From NCBI RefSeq assembly GCF_013409045.1, contig NZ_JACCBT010000001.1, forward strand, positions 1,550,001 to 1,614,000: DNA of 64,000 nucleotides, written 5' to 3'. The stretch's first letter is position 1. Each line of letters opens with the position of its first letter. Positions 50,986-60,386 of this stretch are shown here, one piece after another. This stretch comes from Actinomadura citrea (GTDB taxonomy: Bacteria > Actinomycetota > Actinomycetes > Streptosporangiales > Streptosporangiaceae). The notes under the pieces were generated by a model. The model was not told where the DNA came from and ran no database searches. It saw nothing but the letters and a program-made list of their open reading frames with translations. A program made the translations under genes and the position numbers.

Positions 50986-52602
50986 CTAATTCCCGGTGGT
51001 GCTCCCTGCGGGGGGATTCCAGAGCTGCAGGACCCCGTCCGACGAGCGCCACATGAGCGTCCAGCCCTGGGCGGGGTCGGGGCGCCAGCCGCCGCCGATC
51101 TGCGACTCCATGCCGCGCCAGCGCGTGTAGAGCATCGGCCCCTCCGTCGCGTTGCGCGGGACGGGCAGGTAGTGCGGGAAGTCGCGGATCTCGCCGCGCC
51201 AGACCGGACGGCCCCACACGTCGCGCGTGTAGAAGGTGAGGGTCTGCGCGAGCCGCCGGTCGGCGCAGATCAGCGTGACGTCGCGGTGGTCGCCGAGGTA
51301 GCCGCGCAGCTCGCTCCACGCCTTGTCGCGCGGCAGTTCCGGGACGGCGCGGACGGCCGCCACCGCGTACGTCCCGCCCAGTGCGACCGCCAGGACGGGC
51401 GCCACGACGGTCCGCAGCCGCAGCCGTGACACCAGGCCGGACGGCAGCATCCGGAACATCAGGATCAGCGACCCGGACCCGCCGGCGAGCAGCGCGGGCA
51501 GCACGGCGAACCAGTACCGCTGGAGCCAGGCGCGCAGCGAGATGTCGTTCGGGTCGAGGACGCCGGAGAACAGCGTCAGCGGCACCGCCAGCGTGAAGAA
51601 CCACACCAGGACCAGCGCGAGCCGCCGGTCGCGGGTGACGGCCCAGCCGACGACGGTGAGGGCGAGCGCCGCGGTGAAGACGAGCCCGAGCGGGTTCCAC
51701 TCGTGCATCGCGCGCAGGAACGACCGCGCGGCGAGCGAGCGGGTGACGTAGTCGCGGGACTGGCCGCCGTGCTCGGCCGCCGACATGAGCCCGGCGAGCG
51801 GGCTGCCCCACACCAGCTGGTTGTGGACGAAGTTGACCAGCAGGATCGCCAGCATCGGCGCGCCGACCACGACGTTGCGGCGCCACGGGATCCGCAGCAG
51901 CGCCAGGTAGGCGGGGATGGCGAGGAAGAGGAAGGCCAGGAACTCCCGGACGAGGAACGACGCGCCGAGGAGCACCCCGGCGGCGAGCAGCATCCGCGTC
52001 TGCGCCCGCCCGGTCCTGCGGCTCGCGACGACGAGCCCCGCCATCCCGATGGTGAACAGCCCGGCGCCCGGCATGTCCGGCAGCATCACCCCGGACGACC
52101 AGGTGATCTCGTGGCCGAACGGGTTGGTCATGGTGAAGAACGGGTGGATCAGCATGACCGCCGCGGACACGAGGCCCGCCACGTCCCCGAACAGGGACCG
52201 GACGACCAGGTACGTCCCGACGAAGAAGGCGGCGCCGCCGAGGGCGGCGACGGTGAAGTAGGCGGCCTGGCCGTCCCCGAGGACCTCCTGGGCGAGCCTC
52301 GCCGGGAGCACCAGCCCGATCCGGGTGACCTGGTGCGGGACCTCGTCGAACGGCCACTGGGTGAGCGGGATGTGCGGCCAGTCGCGGGCGGCGAGCCACA
52401 CGTAGTACGGGTCGAAGTACAGCGGCGGCGTCATGATCACCCATTGGGCGAGCACCGCGGACGCCGCGACCAGCAGCGACAGCCACACCACCCGCCGCGT
52501 CCGCCGCACCCGGGCCAGCAGGCGGGAGGGGAGGGACGGCGGCTCCGGCCCCGCGTCGCCGGCTTCCCGGGCGACCGCCTGGTCGGACGTGGTCTGGGCC
52601 AT
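50986..52602 (-). CDS. GT-C-like membrane protein, putative glycosyltransferase
   Basis: A 538-residue protein with about ten hydrophobic segments after a short Pro/Ser-rich start. The first loop is LYFDPYYVWLAARDWPHIPL, with acidic/aromatic residues placed as in GT-C enzymes, then PFDEVPHQ. A soluble C-terminal domain of about 120 residues contains DRRLAQTLTFYTRDVWGRP. CAAGG lies just before the ATG. It is divergent from metG and convergent with the previous GT-C-like gene. Specific donor and acceptor are unknown. Confidence 0.7.
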   Translation of the reverse strand: MAQTTSDQAVAREAGDAGPEPPSLPSRLLARVRRTRRVVWLSLLVAASAVLAQWVIMTPPLYFDPYYVWLAARDWPHIPLTQWPFDEVPHQVTRIGLVLPARLAQEVLGDGQAAYFTVAALGGAAFFVGTYLVVRSLFGDVAGLVSAAVMLIHPFFTMTNPFGHEITWSSGVMLPDMPGAGLFTIGMAGLVVASRRTGRAQTRMLLAAGVLLGASFLVREFLAFLFLAIPAYLALLRIPWRRNVVVGAPMLAILLVNFVHNQLVWGSPLAGLMSAAEHGGQSRDYVTRSLAARSFLRAMHEWNPLGLVFTAALALTVVGWAVTRDRRLALVLVWFFTLAVPLTLFSGVLDPNDISLRAWLQRYWFAVLPALLAGGSGSLILMFRMLPSGLVSRLRLRTVVAPVLAVALGGTYAVAAVRAVPELPRDKAWSELRGYLGDHRDVTLICADRRLAQTLTFYTRDVWGRPVWRGEIRDFPHYLPVPRNATEGPMLYTRWRGMESQIGGGWRPDPAQGWTLMWRSSDGVLQLWNPPAGSTTGN

Positions 52603-52694
52603 GCCTTGAGTCCCGCCTCCGCTGGTCCGTGCTGTGACGCCGAGCCAGATTACTCGCGTGCCGCGGCCCCCGTGACGCGACTACCCTTGATTCC

Positions 52695-54518
52695 ATGTCC
52701 TCGTCAAGCCGTCATATCTTGACCGCGCCCGCATGGCCGTACGCCAACGGGCCCCGTCACATCGGGCACGTCTCCGGTTTCGCGCTGCCCGCCGACATGT
52801 TCAGCCGCTACCAGCGGATGGCGGGCAACAAGGTCCTGATGGTCAGCGGCACCGACGAGCACGGCACGCCGATCCAGGTGCAGGCCGACAAGGAGGGCGT
52901 GACGGCCCGCGAGCTGGCCGACCGCTACAGCTCCGTGATCGCCGAGGACCTGTACGGCCTCGGGATGTCCTACGACCTGTTCACGCGGACCACGACGCTG
53001 AACCACTACGCGGTCGTCCAGGAGGTCTTCAAGGGCCTGTACGACAACGGCTACATCTTCGCGACCAAGACGATGGGCGCGATCTCGCCGTCCACCGGCC
53101 GGACGCTCCCGGACCGCTACATCGAGGGCACCTGCCCCATCTGCGGGTACGACGGGGCGCGCGGCGACCAGTGCGACAACTGCGGCAACCAGCTCGACCC
53201 GATCGACCTGATCAACCCGGTGTCGCGGATCAACGGCGAGACGCCGAAGTTCACCGAGACCGAGCACTTCATGCTCGACCTGCCCGCGTTCACCGAGGTC
53301 CTCGGCCGGTACCTGCGGGGCAAGCAGGGCGGGGCGGGGCGCGGCCCCGGGGGTGAGGCGCCGTGGCGGCCGAACGTGCTGAAGTTCGCGCTGAACCTGC
53401 TGGACGACATGCAGCCGCGGGCGATCAGCCGCGACCTCGACTGGGGCGTGCCGATCCCGCTGGACGGCTGGCGCGAGAACCCGGCCAAGAAGCTGTACGT
53501 GTGGTTCGACGCCGTCGTCGGCTACTTCTCCGCGTCGGTGGAGTGGGCGCGGCGCTCCGGCGACCCCGAGGCGTGGCGCGCCTGGTGGCAGAACCCGGAG
53601 GCCCTCTCCTACTACTTCATGGGCAAGGACAACATCGTCTTCCACGCCGAGATCTGGCCGGCGATGCTGCTCGGCTACAGCGGCCAGGGCGACCGGGGCG
53701 GCACGCCTGGCTCGCTGGGCGCGCTGAACGTCCCGACGGAGGTCGTGTCGTCGGAGTTCCTGACGATGGAGGGCCGCAAGTTCTCCTCGTCCCGCCAGGT
53801 GGTCATCTACGTGAAGGACTTCCTGGAGCGCTATGACGTGGACGCGCTGCGCTACTACGTCGCGGTCGCCGGCCCCGAGAACCAGGACACCGACTTCACG
53901 TGGTCGGAGTTCGTCCGCCGCAACAACGACGAGCTGGTGGCGGCGTGGGGCAACCTCGTGAACCGCTCGGTGAACATGGCGGCGAAGAACTTCGGCGCGA
54001 TCCCCGAGGCGGGCGACCTCACCGACGCCGACCGGGCGCTGCTGGAGCGCAGCCGCGCCGCGTTCGGGGCCGTGGGCGCCGAGCTCGGGCGGTCGCGGTT
54101 CAAGAACTCGATCACCGAGGCGCTGGACGTCGTCCGCGACGCCAACAAGTACCTGTCGGACCAGGCGCCCTGGAAGCTGAAGGACGACCCCGAGCGGGTC
54201 AAGTCGATCCTGCACACCGCGCTGCAGGTCGTCGACGACGCCAAGACGCTGCTGACGCCGTTCCTGCCGAACTCCTCGCAGAAGGTCTACGAGATGCTCG
54301 GCGGGCAGGGCGTGTGGAGCGGCATGCCGAGGCTGGAGACGGTGTCGGAGGAGGGCGGCCCCGACTACCGCGTCCTCACCGGCGACTACGCGACCGAGGC
54401 GCGCTGGGAGTCCATCCCCGTCAAGCCGGGCGTCCCGCTGGCCAAGCCGGTGCCGCTGTTCAAGAAGCTGGACGCGTCCGTGGTGGACGAGGAACTCGCC
54501 CGGCTGGAGAAGGCGTGA
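52695..54518 (+). CDS. metG: Methionyl-tRNA synthetase
   Basis: A 607-residue class I aminoacyl-tRNA synthetase charging tRNA-Met. The HIGH motif is literal (His22 to His25). The KMSKS loop appears as KFSSS (362-366). Zinc-ligand cysteines lie in CPICG and CDNCGNQLD in the connective insertion, and the anticodon-binding helical domain follows. No ribosome site is present. A TACCCT -10 at 52682-52687 places transcription start at about the ATG, so the message is probably leaderless. It overlaps tatD by GTGA, and heads the metG-tatD-rpfB-rsmA-ispE block. Confidence 0.96.
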   Translation: MSSSSRHILTAPAWPYANGPRHIGHVSGFALPADMFSRYQRMAGNKVLMVSGTDEHGTPIQVQADKEGVTARELADRYSSVIAEDLYGLGMSYDLFTRTTTLNHYAVVQEVFKGLYDNGYIFATKTMGAISPSTGRTLPDRYIEGTCPICGYDGARGDQCDNCGNQLDPIDLINPVSRINGETPKFTETEHFMLDLPAFTEVLGRYLRGKQGGAGRGPGGEAPWRPNVLKFALNLLDDMQPRAISRDLDWGVPIPLDGWRENPAKKLYVWFDAVVGYFSASVEWARRSGDPEAWRAWWQNPEALSYYFMGKDNIVFHAEIWPAMLLGYSGQGDRGGTPGSLGALNVPTEVVSSEFLTMEGRKFSSSRQVVIYVKDFLERYDVDALRYYVAVAGPENQDTDFTWSEFVRRNNDELVAAWGNLVNRSVNMAAKNFGAIPEAGDLTDADRALLERSRAAFGAVGAELGRSRFKNSITEALDVVRDANKYLSDQAPWKLKDDPERVKSILHTALQVVDDAKTLLTPFLPNSSQKVYEMLGGQGVWSGMPRLETVSEEGGPDYRVLTGDYATEARWESIPVKPGVPLAKPVPLFKKLDASVVDEELARLEKA

Positions 54519-55339
54519 GCGAGGAGGGGGACGGGCAGGCCTCACGGTCCTACCCCCCGCTGCCCGAGCGGCTGCCCGTCGACGTCTTCGACAGCCACTG
54601 CCATCTCGACATCGTCGACACGCCGGTGGACGAGCAGCTGAGGTCGGCGAGGGCGGCGGGGATCGCGCGGATCGTCACGATCGGCTGCGACCTGCCGTCC
54701 TCCCGGTTCGCGGTGGACGCCGCCGGCGAGTTCGACGACGTGTACGCGGCGGTCGCGATCCACCCGAACGAGACGACGGGCATCAGCGACGCCGTCCTGG
54801 CCGACGTCGCCCTGCTCGCCGCGCACCCGAAGGTCCGCGCGATCGGCGAGACGGGCCTTGACTACTACCGCGACTGGGCGCCCAAGGAGGACCAGCACCG
54901 CTCCTTCCGCGCCCATGTCGACATCGCCAAGCGCACCGGCAAGGCCCTGGTCATCCACGACCGGGAGGCCCACGACGACGTGCTGGCGATCCTGGAGGAG
55001 GAGGGCCCGCCCGACACGGTCGTCTTCCACTGCTACTCGGGCGACGCCGCCATGGCGCGGGTCTGTGCCGATCGCGGCTACCTGATGAGCTTCGCCGGGA
55101 ACGTCACGTTCAAGAACGCCGAGCCCCTGCGGGACGCGCTGCGCGCGGCGCCGCTCGACCTGCTGCTCGTGGAGACCGACGCGCCGTTCCTGACGCCGAT
55201 CCCGCACCGCGGCAAGCCGAACGCCTCGTACCTGATCCCGCACACCGTCCGCGCGATGGCGGAGGTCAAGGGCGTGGACCTGGCGGAGCTGTGCGCCGCG
55301 ATCGCCGCGAACGGGGAGCGCGCCTTCGGCCCCTGGTGA
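54515..55339 (+). CDS. tatD: TatD family metal-dependent deoxyribonuclease
   Basis: A 274-residue TIM-barrel hydrolase. Metal-binding and catalytic residues are in [36 protein letters not shown] and VETDAPFL. It is expected to act as a 3'-5' exonuclease or DNase in the cytoplasm. The GTG at 54515 overlaps the metG stop (GTGA), with GGAG five bases upstream. The first 22 residues are a polar extension before the barrel. The gene order with metG and rpfB is the same as in mycobacteria. Confidence 0.92.
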   Translation: MSEEGDGQASRSYPPLPERLPVDVFDSHCHLDIVDTPVDEQLRSARAAGIARIVTIGCDLPSSRFAVDAAGEFDDVYAAVAIHPNETTGISDAVLADVALLAAHPKVRAIGETGLDYYRDWAPKEDQHRSFRAHVDIAKRTGKALVIHDREAHDDVLAILEEEGPPDTVVFHCYSGDAAMARVCADRGYLMSFAGNVTFKNAEPLRDALRAAPLDLLLVETDAPFLTPIPHRGKPNASYLIPHTVRAMAEVKGVDLAELCAAIAANGERAFGPW

Positions 55340-55495
55340 CCCGCGCGAAGCCGGACGGCGGCGCGGTTCCCGCGGCACGCATATCGGGCAAATGGGGCGA
55401 GTGGCGGCGTTGTGGTGGCGGAGAAGGGCGGGGACCTCTAATCTCTGGCCGTTGGACGGGCGCCCCCCGAGCCCGGCTCCCTGGAGGAACTCCCC

Positions 55496-56320
55496 GTGCC
55501 TTCCCCATCCGCGCCGCGCGGGCGCGCGCCCCGCGCGATCGCGCCCCTCGCCGTCCTGCTGGCGTCCGCGCTGCTCGCCTCGGCGTGCGGTGGGGACGGC
55601 GGATCGGCGGCCCCGAAGAACGGCGCCGTCGCGGACGCGCCGCGCACCACCGCCCCCGCGCCGCGCAAGATCGTCATCATGGTCGACGCGAAGAAGACCG
55701 AGACCATGACGACCGGCGCGACCGTCGGCCAGGTGCTGGAGCAGGCGAAGATCGCGCTCGGCCCGCACGACCTGGTCGAGCCGGCCGCCGACAAGCCCGC
55801 CGGGGACGTCATCAAGATCATGCGGCTGCTGTCGGACCCGGTGACCAAGGTCGTGAAGACGAACGCCCCGACGGTCCGCAAGAAGAGCTCGTCCGTCCCG
55901 CCGTGGAGCGAGAAGGAGCTGCGCAAGGGCCGCCCAGGGCTCACGATCGTCAAGGTGGCCTACGTCCGGCGCAAGGGCCGCAAGGTCACGAAGGTCCTCG
56001 CGAGGAAGGTGAAGCGCAAGCCCGTCGCGCAGATCATCGCGGTGGGGCCGAAGTCGGCGAACAGCGGTTCGGTGACGCGGCTGAACTGGCACGGCCTCGC
56101 CAACTGCGAGTCGCACAACAACCCGAAGGCCGTGAACCCGGCCGGGTACTACGGCCTCTACCAGTTCTCCATGGCGTCGTGGGCGTCGGTCGGCGGCTCG
56201 GGCAGGCCGTCGGACGCCAGCTCGGCCGAGCAGACCTACCGGGCCCAGCTGCTCTACAAGCGGGTGAACGGCCGCTGGCAGGGCCAGTGGCCCAACTGCG
56301 GGAAGTTCCTGTTCTCCTGA
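55496..56320 (+). CDS. rpfB: Resuscitation-promoting factor, RpfB-like lipoprotein
   Basis: A 274-residue exported peptidoglycan hydrolase. A lipoprotein signal with Cys31 precedes a DUF348-like region ([22 protein letters not shown]), a G5-like basic stretch, and a C-terminal Rpf domain. Catalytic Glu205 sits in ANCESHNNP, followed by [13 protein letters not shown], and a second cysteine in WPNCGK probably closes a disulfide. Only one DUF348 copy is seen, fewer than in M. tuberculosis RpfB. GGAGGA seven bases before the GTG fixes the start. It cleaves peptidoglycan during regrowth or spore germination. Confidence 0.9.
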   Translation: MPSPSAPRGRAPRAIAPLAVLLASALLASACGGDGGSAAPKNGAVADAPRTTAPAPRKIVIMVDAKKTETMTTGATVGQVLEQAKIALGPHDLVEPAADKPAGDVIKIMRLLSDPVTKVVKTNAPTVRKKSSSVPPWSEKELRKGRPGLTIVKVAYVRRKGRKVTKVLARKVKRKPVAQIIAVGPKSANSGSVTRLNWHGLANCESHNNPKAVNPAGYYGLYQFSMASWASVGGSGRPSDASSAEQTYRAQLLYKRVNGRWQGQWPNCGKFLFS

Positions 56321-56378
56321 CCGGCGCCCGCGGGGACCTGGGGGACGGGTCCGCGCGATGACAGGAGAGACTTGTCGC

Positions 56379-57284
56379 ATGGGGGACACCAGGGGCCTGC
56401 TCGGGCCGGCGGACGTGCGGGAGCTGGCCGGGCGGCTCGGCATCAGGCCGACGAAGACGCTGGGGCAGAACTTCGTCATCGACGCCAACACCGTCCGGCG
56501 GATCGTCCGGGCCGCGGAGCTGGACCCCGATGACGTCGTCATCGAGGTGGGCCCCGGGCTGGGGTCCCTCACGCTGGCGCTGCTGCCGCAGGTGCGGCGG
56601 GTCGTCGCCGTGGAGATCGACCCGGCGCTGGCCGCCGAGCTGCCGGCCACGGCCGCGGCCCGGGAACCGGACTTCGCGGCGCGGCTGGAGGTCGTGCGCG
56701 CCGACGCGATGAGGATCACGGAGGTGCCGGGGCCGGCGCCGACGGCGCTCGTGGCGAACCTGCCCTACAACGTCGCCGTCCCCGTCGTGCTGCACCTGCT
56801 GGCCACGCTGCCGTCGCTGCGGTCCGCGCTGGTGATGGTGCAGGCCGAGGTCGCCGACCGGATGGTCGCCGGGCCCGGCTCCAAGATCTACGGGGTGCCG
56901 TCGGTGAAGCTCGCCTGGTACGGGGACGCCCGCCGGGCCGGGCCCGTCGGGCGCGCCGTGTTCTGGCCCGCGCCGAACGTCGACTCCGGGCTCGTGGCGT
57001 TCACCCGCCGCGACCCGCCGCCGACCGGGGCGTCCCGGCGGGAGGTGTTCGCCGTGGTCGACGCCGCGTTCGCGCAGCGCCGCAAGACGCTGCGCGCGGC
57101 CCTCGCGGGCTGGGCCGGGTCGGCGGCCGCCGCGGAGGAGGCGCTGCGCGCCGCGGACGTCGATCCGCGGGCCAGGGGCGAAGCGCTGGACGTGACCGCA
57201 TTTGCCCGGATTGCCGAGTATGGTCCTTCTCGCCGGGGTGATCACCCTCGAACCCCTGAGGCGAGGGCACCCCGCGGGGGATGA
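56379..57284 (+). CDS. rsmA: 16S rRNA dimethyladenosine transferase
   Basis: A 301-residue KsgA/RsmA enzyme dimethylating A1518 and A1519 of 16S rRNA. The SAM site is [14 protein letters not shown], and the catalytic NLPY motif is present as [19 protein letters not shown] at the start is the usual N-terminal block. I chose the ATG at 56379 behind AGGAGAG; an in-frame ATG at 56358 would add seven residues. The tail ends in a Pro/Arg-rich extension. It lies between rpfB and an inserted lipoprotein gene, whereas ispE follows directly in mycobacteria. Confidence 0.94.
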   Translation: MGDTRGLLGPADVRELAGRLGIRPTKTLGQNFVIDANTVRRIVRAAELDPDDVVIEVGPGLGSLTLALLPQVRRVVAVEIDPALAAELPATAAAREPDFAARLEVVRADAMRITEVPGPAPTALVANLPYNVAVPVVLHLLATLPSLRSALVMVQAEVADRMVAGPGSKIYGVPSVKLAWYGDARRAGPVGRAVFWPAPNVDSGLVAFTRRDPPPTGASRREVFAVVDAAFAQRRKTLRAALAGWAGSAAAAEEALRAADVDPRARGEALDVTAFARIAEYGPSRRGDHPRTPEARAPRGG

Positions 57285-57313
57285 GACAGCATCAGTATGA
57301 GCCGGAGGTCGAT

Positions 57314-58462
57314 GTGAAGGCGCGTTCGCGAGCGGCGCGGACCCGGATGCCGATCGTGGGGACGGCGCTGCTCGCGATCGCGGGCGTGATCGCCACGGTC
57401 GCGGCGGGCTGCGGCGGCGGCGCCGGCGCGGCACCCAAGATCACGACGACGGCGCGGGCGGGCGTGGCCCCGGTCCCGCCGGACCAGGGGGCCTACTTCG
57501 GGGCGTGGGTGCCGGCGGAGGGCGCCGGCCTGCCGTCCGCCTCGCCGTCCCCGTCGGAGTCGCCGTCGGAGTCGCCGTCGGACTCGGGATCGCCCTCGGA
57601 GTCGCCATCCGGTTCGCAGTCGCCGACGCCGTCCGGGAAGGACGCCGGCAAGCCGGGCATGGCGCCCGTCCTGGACTTCGAGCAGAAGCTCGGCCGCCGG
57701 CTCGACATCGTGCAGAGCTACCGCGGCTGGAAGAGCGACTTCCCTGGCGGGCTGGAGAAGTCCGTCGCGGACGGGAACCGCTACCTGCTGCTGACCTGGG
57801 ACGGCGGCGACACCCGCGAGATCGTCCAGGGCGAGCACGACGACCTGATCGCCAAGCGCGCCCGCGCCGTCAAGGCCCTCGGCAAGCCCGTGTTCCTGCG
57901 CTGGTCGCGGGACATGGACAAGTCGTCCGGCCAGAAGAGCGTCCACTCGGCGGCCGACTTCGTCGCCGCCTGGAAGCACCTGCGGGAGATCTTCAAGCGG
58001 GAGAACGTCGACAACGTCGCCTGGGTGTGGTGCCCCACCGCCCGCGGCTTCAGCGGCGCGAACGCCGGGTCCTACTACCCGGGCGACGACCAGGTCGACT
58101 GGATCTGCGCCGACGCCCAGCCCGGCGCCGACTACGACTACCGCGACCTGTCGGAGGCGCTGAAGCTGTTCATGGAGTGGTCCCGGGGGCGCCACAAGCC
58201 CATCATGATCGCCGAGTTCGGGGTGCCGAAGTCCTACGGCCCGCGCCGCGCCGAATGGCTCCGCGAGGCCGCCAAGACCCTGCAGGACCCGCAGGTCAAG
58301 GCCATCGTGTACTTCGACTCCGACGAGCAGGCGAAGAACGCCCGCGACAAGCGCCGCTCCTACTCGGTGACCGGCGACAAGCACGCGACCTCTGCGCTGC
58401 GCGAACTCGCCACGACCCCGTACTTCAACCCCCGCAACCTCCCCGTCACCAGCGGCGGCTGA
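57314..58462 (+). CDS. GH26-like (mannanase-type) lipoprotein
   Basis: A 382-residue exported protein. A lipoprotein signal with Cys33 leads to a Ser/Pro/Glu-rich linker (about 73-104) and a TIM-barrel resembling glycoside hydrolase family 26. In the acid/base strand the usual HEMN-like motif reads RDMD (Asp200), while the nucleophile strand keeps Glu301 in IAEFGV. The carboxylates may support hydrolysis, but the Glu to Asp change makes activity uncertain. GGAGG five bases before the GTG decides the start. It separates rsmA from ispE and may act on mannan or cell-surface glycans. Confidence 0.72.
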   Translation: MKARSRAARTRMPIVGTALLAIAGVIATVAAGCGGGAGAAPKITTTARAGVAPVPPDQGAYFGAWVPAEGAGLPSASPSPSESPSESPSDSGSPSESPSGSQSPTPSGKDAGKPGMAPVLDFEQKLGRRLDIVQSYRGWKSDFPGGLEKSVADGNRYLLLTWDGGDTREIVQGEHDDLIAKRARAVKALGKPVFLRWSRDMDKSSGQKSVHSAADFVAAWKHLREIFKRENVDNVAWVWCPTARGFSGANAGSYYPGDDQVDWICADAQPGADYDYRDLSEALKLFMEWSRGRHKPIMIAEFGVPKSYGPRRAEWLREAAKTLQDPQVKAIVYFDSDEQAKNARDKRRSYSVTGDKHATSALRELATTPYFNPRNLPVTSGG

Positions 58463-58483
58463 GGGTCCCGTAGGGTTTCGCGA

Positions 58484-59413
58484 GTGAGCGCAGTGACGGT
58501 GCGGGTCCCCGCCAAGGTGAACCTCCAGTTGGGCGTCGGGCCGATCCGCGACGACGGCTACCACGACCTTGTCAACGTGTTCCACGCCGTGTCCCTGTTC
58601 GACGAGGTGACGGCCGAGCCCGCCGAGCGGCTCGCGGTGGAGGTCCGGGCGGCCCCGCACGCGCGCGTCGCGGTCGACGGCGTCCCCACCGGCGAGGACA
58701 ACCTCGCCGCCAGGGCGGCCCGGCTCGTCGCCGCGCGCCTCGGCGTCGAGACGGCCGTGCGGCTCTCGATCCGCAAGGCGATCCCGGTCGCGGGGGGCAT
58801 GGCGGGCGGCAGCGCCGACGCCGCCGCCGCGCTCGTCGCCTGCGCCCGGCTCTGGGACGACCGGGAGGAGCCCGCGCTCACCCGCGACGACCTGATGGAG
58901 CTCGGCGGGGACCTCGGCAGCGACGTCCCGTTCGCCGTCCTCGGCGGCACGGCGGTCGGTGTCGGGCGCGGCGAGCGGCTCACCCCCGCCCTCACCCGCG
59001 GCACCTTCCACTGGGTGTTCGCCACCGCCGACGGCGGCCTGTCCACGCCCGCCGTCTACGGCGAATGCGACCGGCTCCGCCTGGCGGCGGGGGAGGCGGC
59101 CGCCTGGCCGACCGTGTCCGAGGCGCTGATGACCGCGCTCGCCACCGGGGACGCCAAGGCCCTCGGCGCCGCGCTGTCCAACGACCTGCAACCCGCCGCG
59201 CTGTCGCTGCGCCCGTCGCTGCGCCGCACGCTCGACACCGGCCGCGACCTCGGCGCGATCGGGGCGCTGGTCTCCGGCTCGGGCCCCACCTGCGCGTTCC
59301 TCGCCGAGAGCGACGACGACGCCGCCGGGCTCGCGGACGCGCTGGACACCGCCGGCGTCGCGGAGCAGATCGTCCGGGCCCACGGACCCGTCCCCGGGGC
59401 CACAATCACCTGA
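58484..59413 (+). CDS. ispE: 4-diphosphocytidyl-2-C-methyl-D-erythritol kinase
   Basis: A 309-residue GHMP kinase of the MEP isoprenoid pathway. AKVNLQLGVGPIRDDGYHDL and the phosphate-binding PVAGGMAGGSADAAA are family signatures, and LGSDVPFAVLGG and VSGSGPTCAFL follow. No ribosome site precedes the GTG. A TAGGGT -10 at 58471-58476 lies seven bases upstream, so transcription should begin at the start codon and the gene has its own leaderless promoter in the gap after the GH26-like gene. Confidence 0.95.
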   Translation: MSAVTVRVPAKVNLQLGVGPIRDDGYHDLVNVFHAVSLFDEVTAEPAERLAVEVRAAPHARVAVDGVPTGEDNLAARAARLVAARLGVETAVRLSIRKAIPVAGGMAGGSADAAAALVACARLWDDREEPALTRDDLMELGGDLGSDVPFAVLGGTAVGVGRGERLTPALTRGTFHWVFATADGGLSTPAVYGECDRLRLAAGEAAAWPTVSEALMTALATGDAKALGAALSNDLQPAALSLRPSLRRTLDTGRDLGAIGALVSGSGPTCAFLAESDDDAAGLADALDTAGVAEQIVRAHGPVPGATIT

Positions 59414-59541
59414 CGCGACGGTGGGACGGCCCTGTCCCGGTAGCTGCCATCGTCACACAAGCGAACCCCGGGGTCGCGGAGCGCGTCATCTATCCGTGAC
59501 ACCGGTTCCTCCGGGACTGACCCGACCGGCGAGGTGGAGCG

Positions 59542-59781
59542 ATGACGTATCTGTCCGGGATGCTGGGCCTCGTGGCGATCGCCGTGATGGCGACGCTCAT
59601 CCTGCTGGCGGTGCGCCGCGACCGGGATCTCCGCCGCAACGCCCCCGACAAGGTGGTGGCGGCCTCCGCGGCGGGCGCAGGAATGGGCTCCGCCGTGCCG
59701 GGCCCCGCGGTCCCGGGCCCCGCCGTGCCGGGCGCCGTGGCGCCCGGCTCCGTGATGCCGGGGGAGGCGGGCGGGCAGTAG
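59542..59781 (+). CDS. Small single-pass membrane protein with PGPAV repeats
   Basis: A 79-residue protein. A hydrophobic segment (about 5-24, [20 protein letters not shown]) is followed by RRDRDLRR as the inside-positive flank and a repeat tail of Val/Pro/Gly/Ala ([12 protein letters not shown]). GAGGTGGAG precedes the ATG. No family is recognised. It is followed at 64 bases by a second, longer single-pass protein with a different repeat tail; the two may function together or at the envelope. Confidence 0.65.
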   Translation: MTYLSGMLGLVAIAVMATLILLAVRRDRDLRRNAPDKVVAASAAGAGMGSAVPGPAVPGPAVPGAVAPGSVMPGEAGGQ

Positions 59782-59845
59782 GCTCGCCGCGCGGCCGGAA
59801 CGCGGCCGCCTCGACCAATCGACTCCCCCGAGATCGGCTAACAAG

Positions 59846-60325
59846 ATGGCGAGCGGCCGCGGCATGACATTCCTGCTTCTCCTCGTGATCCTCTTCCTGA
59901 TCGTCGTCGTCGGCGTCGTGGCCCTGGTGGTGGTCCTCGCCACGAGGTCGTCGAGGTCCGGAGCCTCGGGCGCGGCGTACGGGCCGCCCGGCGCGCCATA
60001 CCCGCCACAGCAACCCGGCCAGTACGGGCAGCCCGGCCAGTACGGGCAAGCAGGCCAGCCCGGTCAGTACGGGCAGCCCGGCCAGCCGGGGCAGCCCGGC
60101 CAGCCGGGGCAGTACGGGCAGCCTGGTCAGCCCGGCCAGTACGGCCAACCCGGCCAGTACGGGCAGCCTGGTCAGCCTGGTCAGCCGGGGCAGTACGGGC
60201 AGCCGGGCCAGCCCAGCCAGCCGGATCAGTACGGGCAGCCCGGTCAGCCGGGTCAGCCGGGCCGGCCAGATGAGCCGGATCAGCCGGATCAGCCGGGATC
60301 TTCGGGCCTGGTGCCCCCGAACTGA
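59846..60325 (+). CDS. Single-pass membrane protein with PGQYGQ repeat tail
   Basis: A 159-residue protein. One strong transmembrane segment (about 8-31, rich in Leu/Val) precedes a tail of about 110 residues built of PGQ and YGQ triplets ([11 protein letters not shown] units), ending in Asp/Pro-rich sequence. The tail resembles low-complexity elastin- or collagen-like repeats. ATG 59846 is used; an ATG at 59864 is an alternative, and neither has a clear ribosome site. No family is assigned. The repeats are genuinely coding in this frame. Confidence 0.7.
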   Translation: MASGRGMTFLLLLVILFLIVVVGVVALVVVLATRSSRSGASGAAYGPPGAPYPPQQPGQYGQPGQYGQAGQPGQYGQPGQPGQPGQPGQYGQPGQPGQYGQPGQYGQPGQPGQPGQYGQPGQPSQPDQYGQPGQPGQPGRPDEPDQPDQPGSSGLVPPN

Positions 60326-60386
60326 TCGTCCGGGCCGGGGCGCGCCGTGCGAGCGGTGCGCGCGGGGCCCTACGCTTGAAGGCGCC

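Noticed and set aside
60010..60280. CRISPR or VNTR array
   Set aside because: The repeats are short PGQ/YGQ codon triplets inside a coding frame with a signal-anchor start; no spacer pattern.
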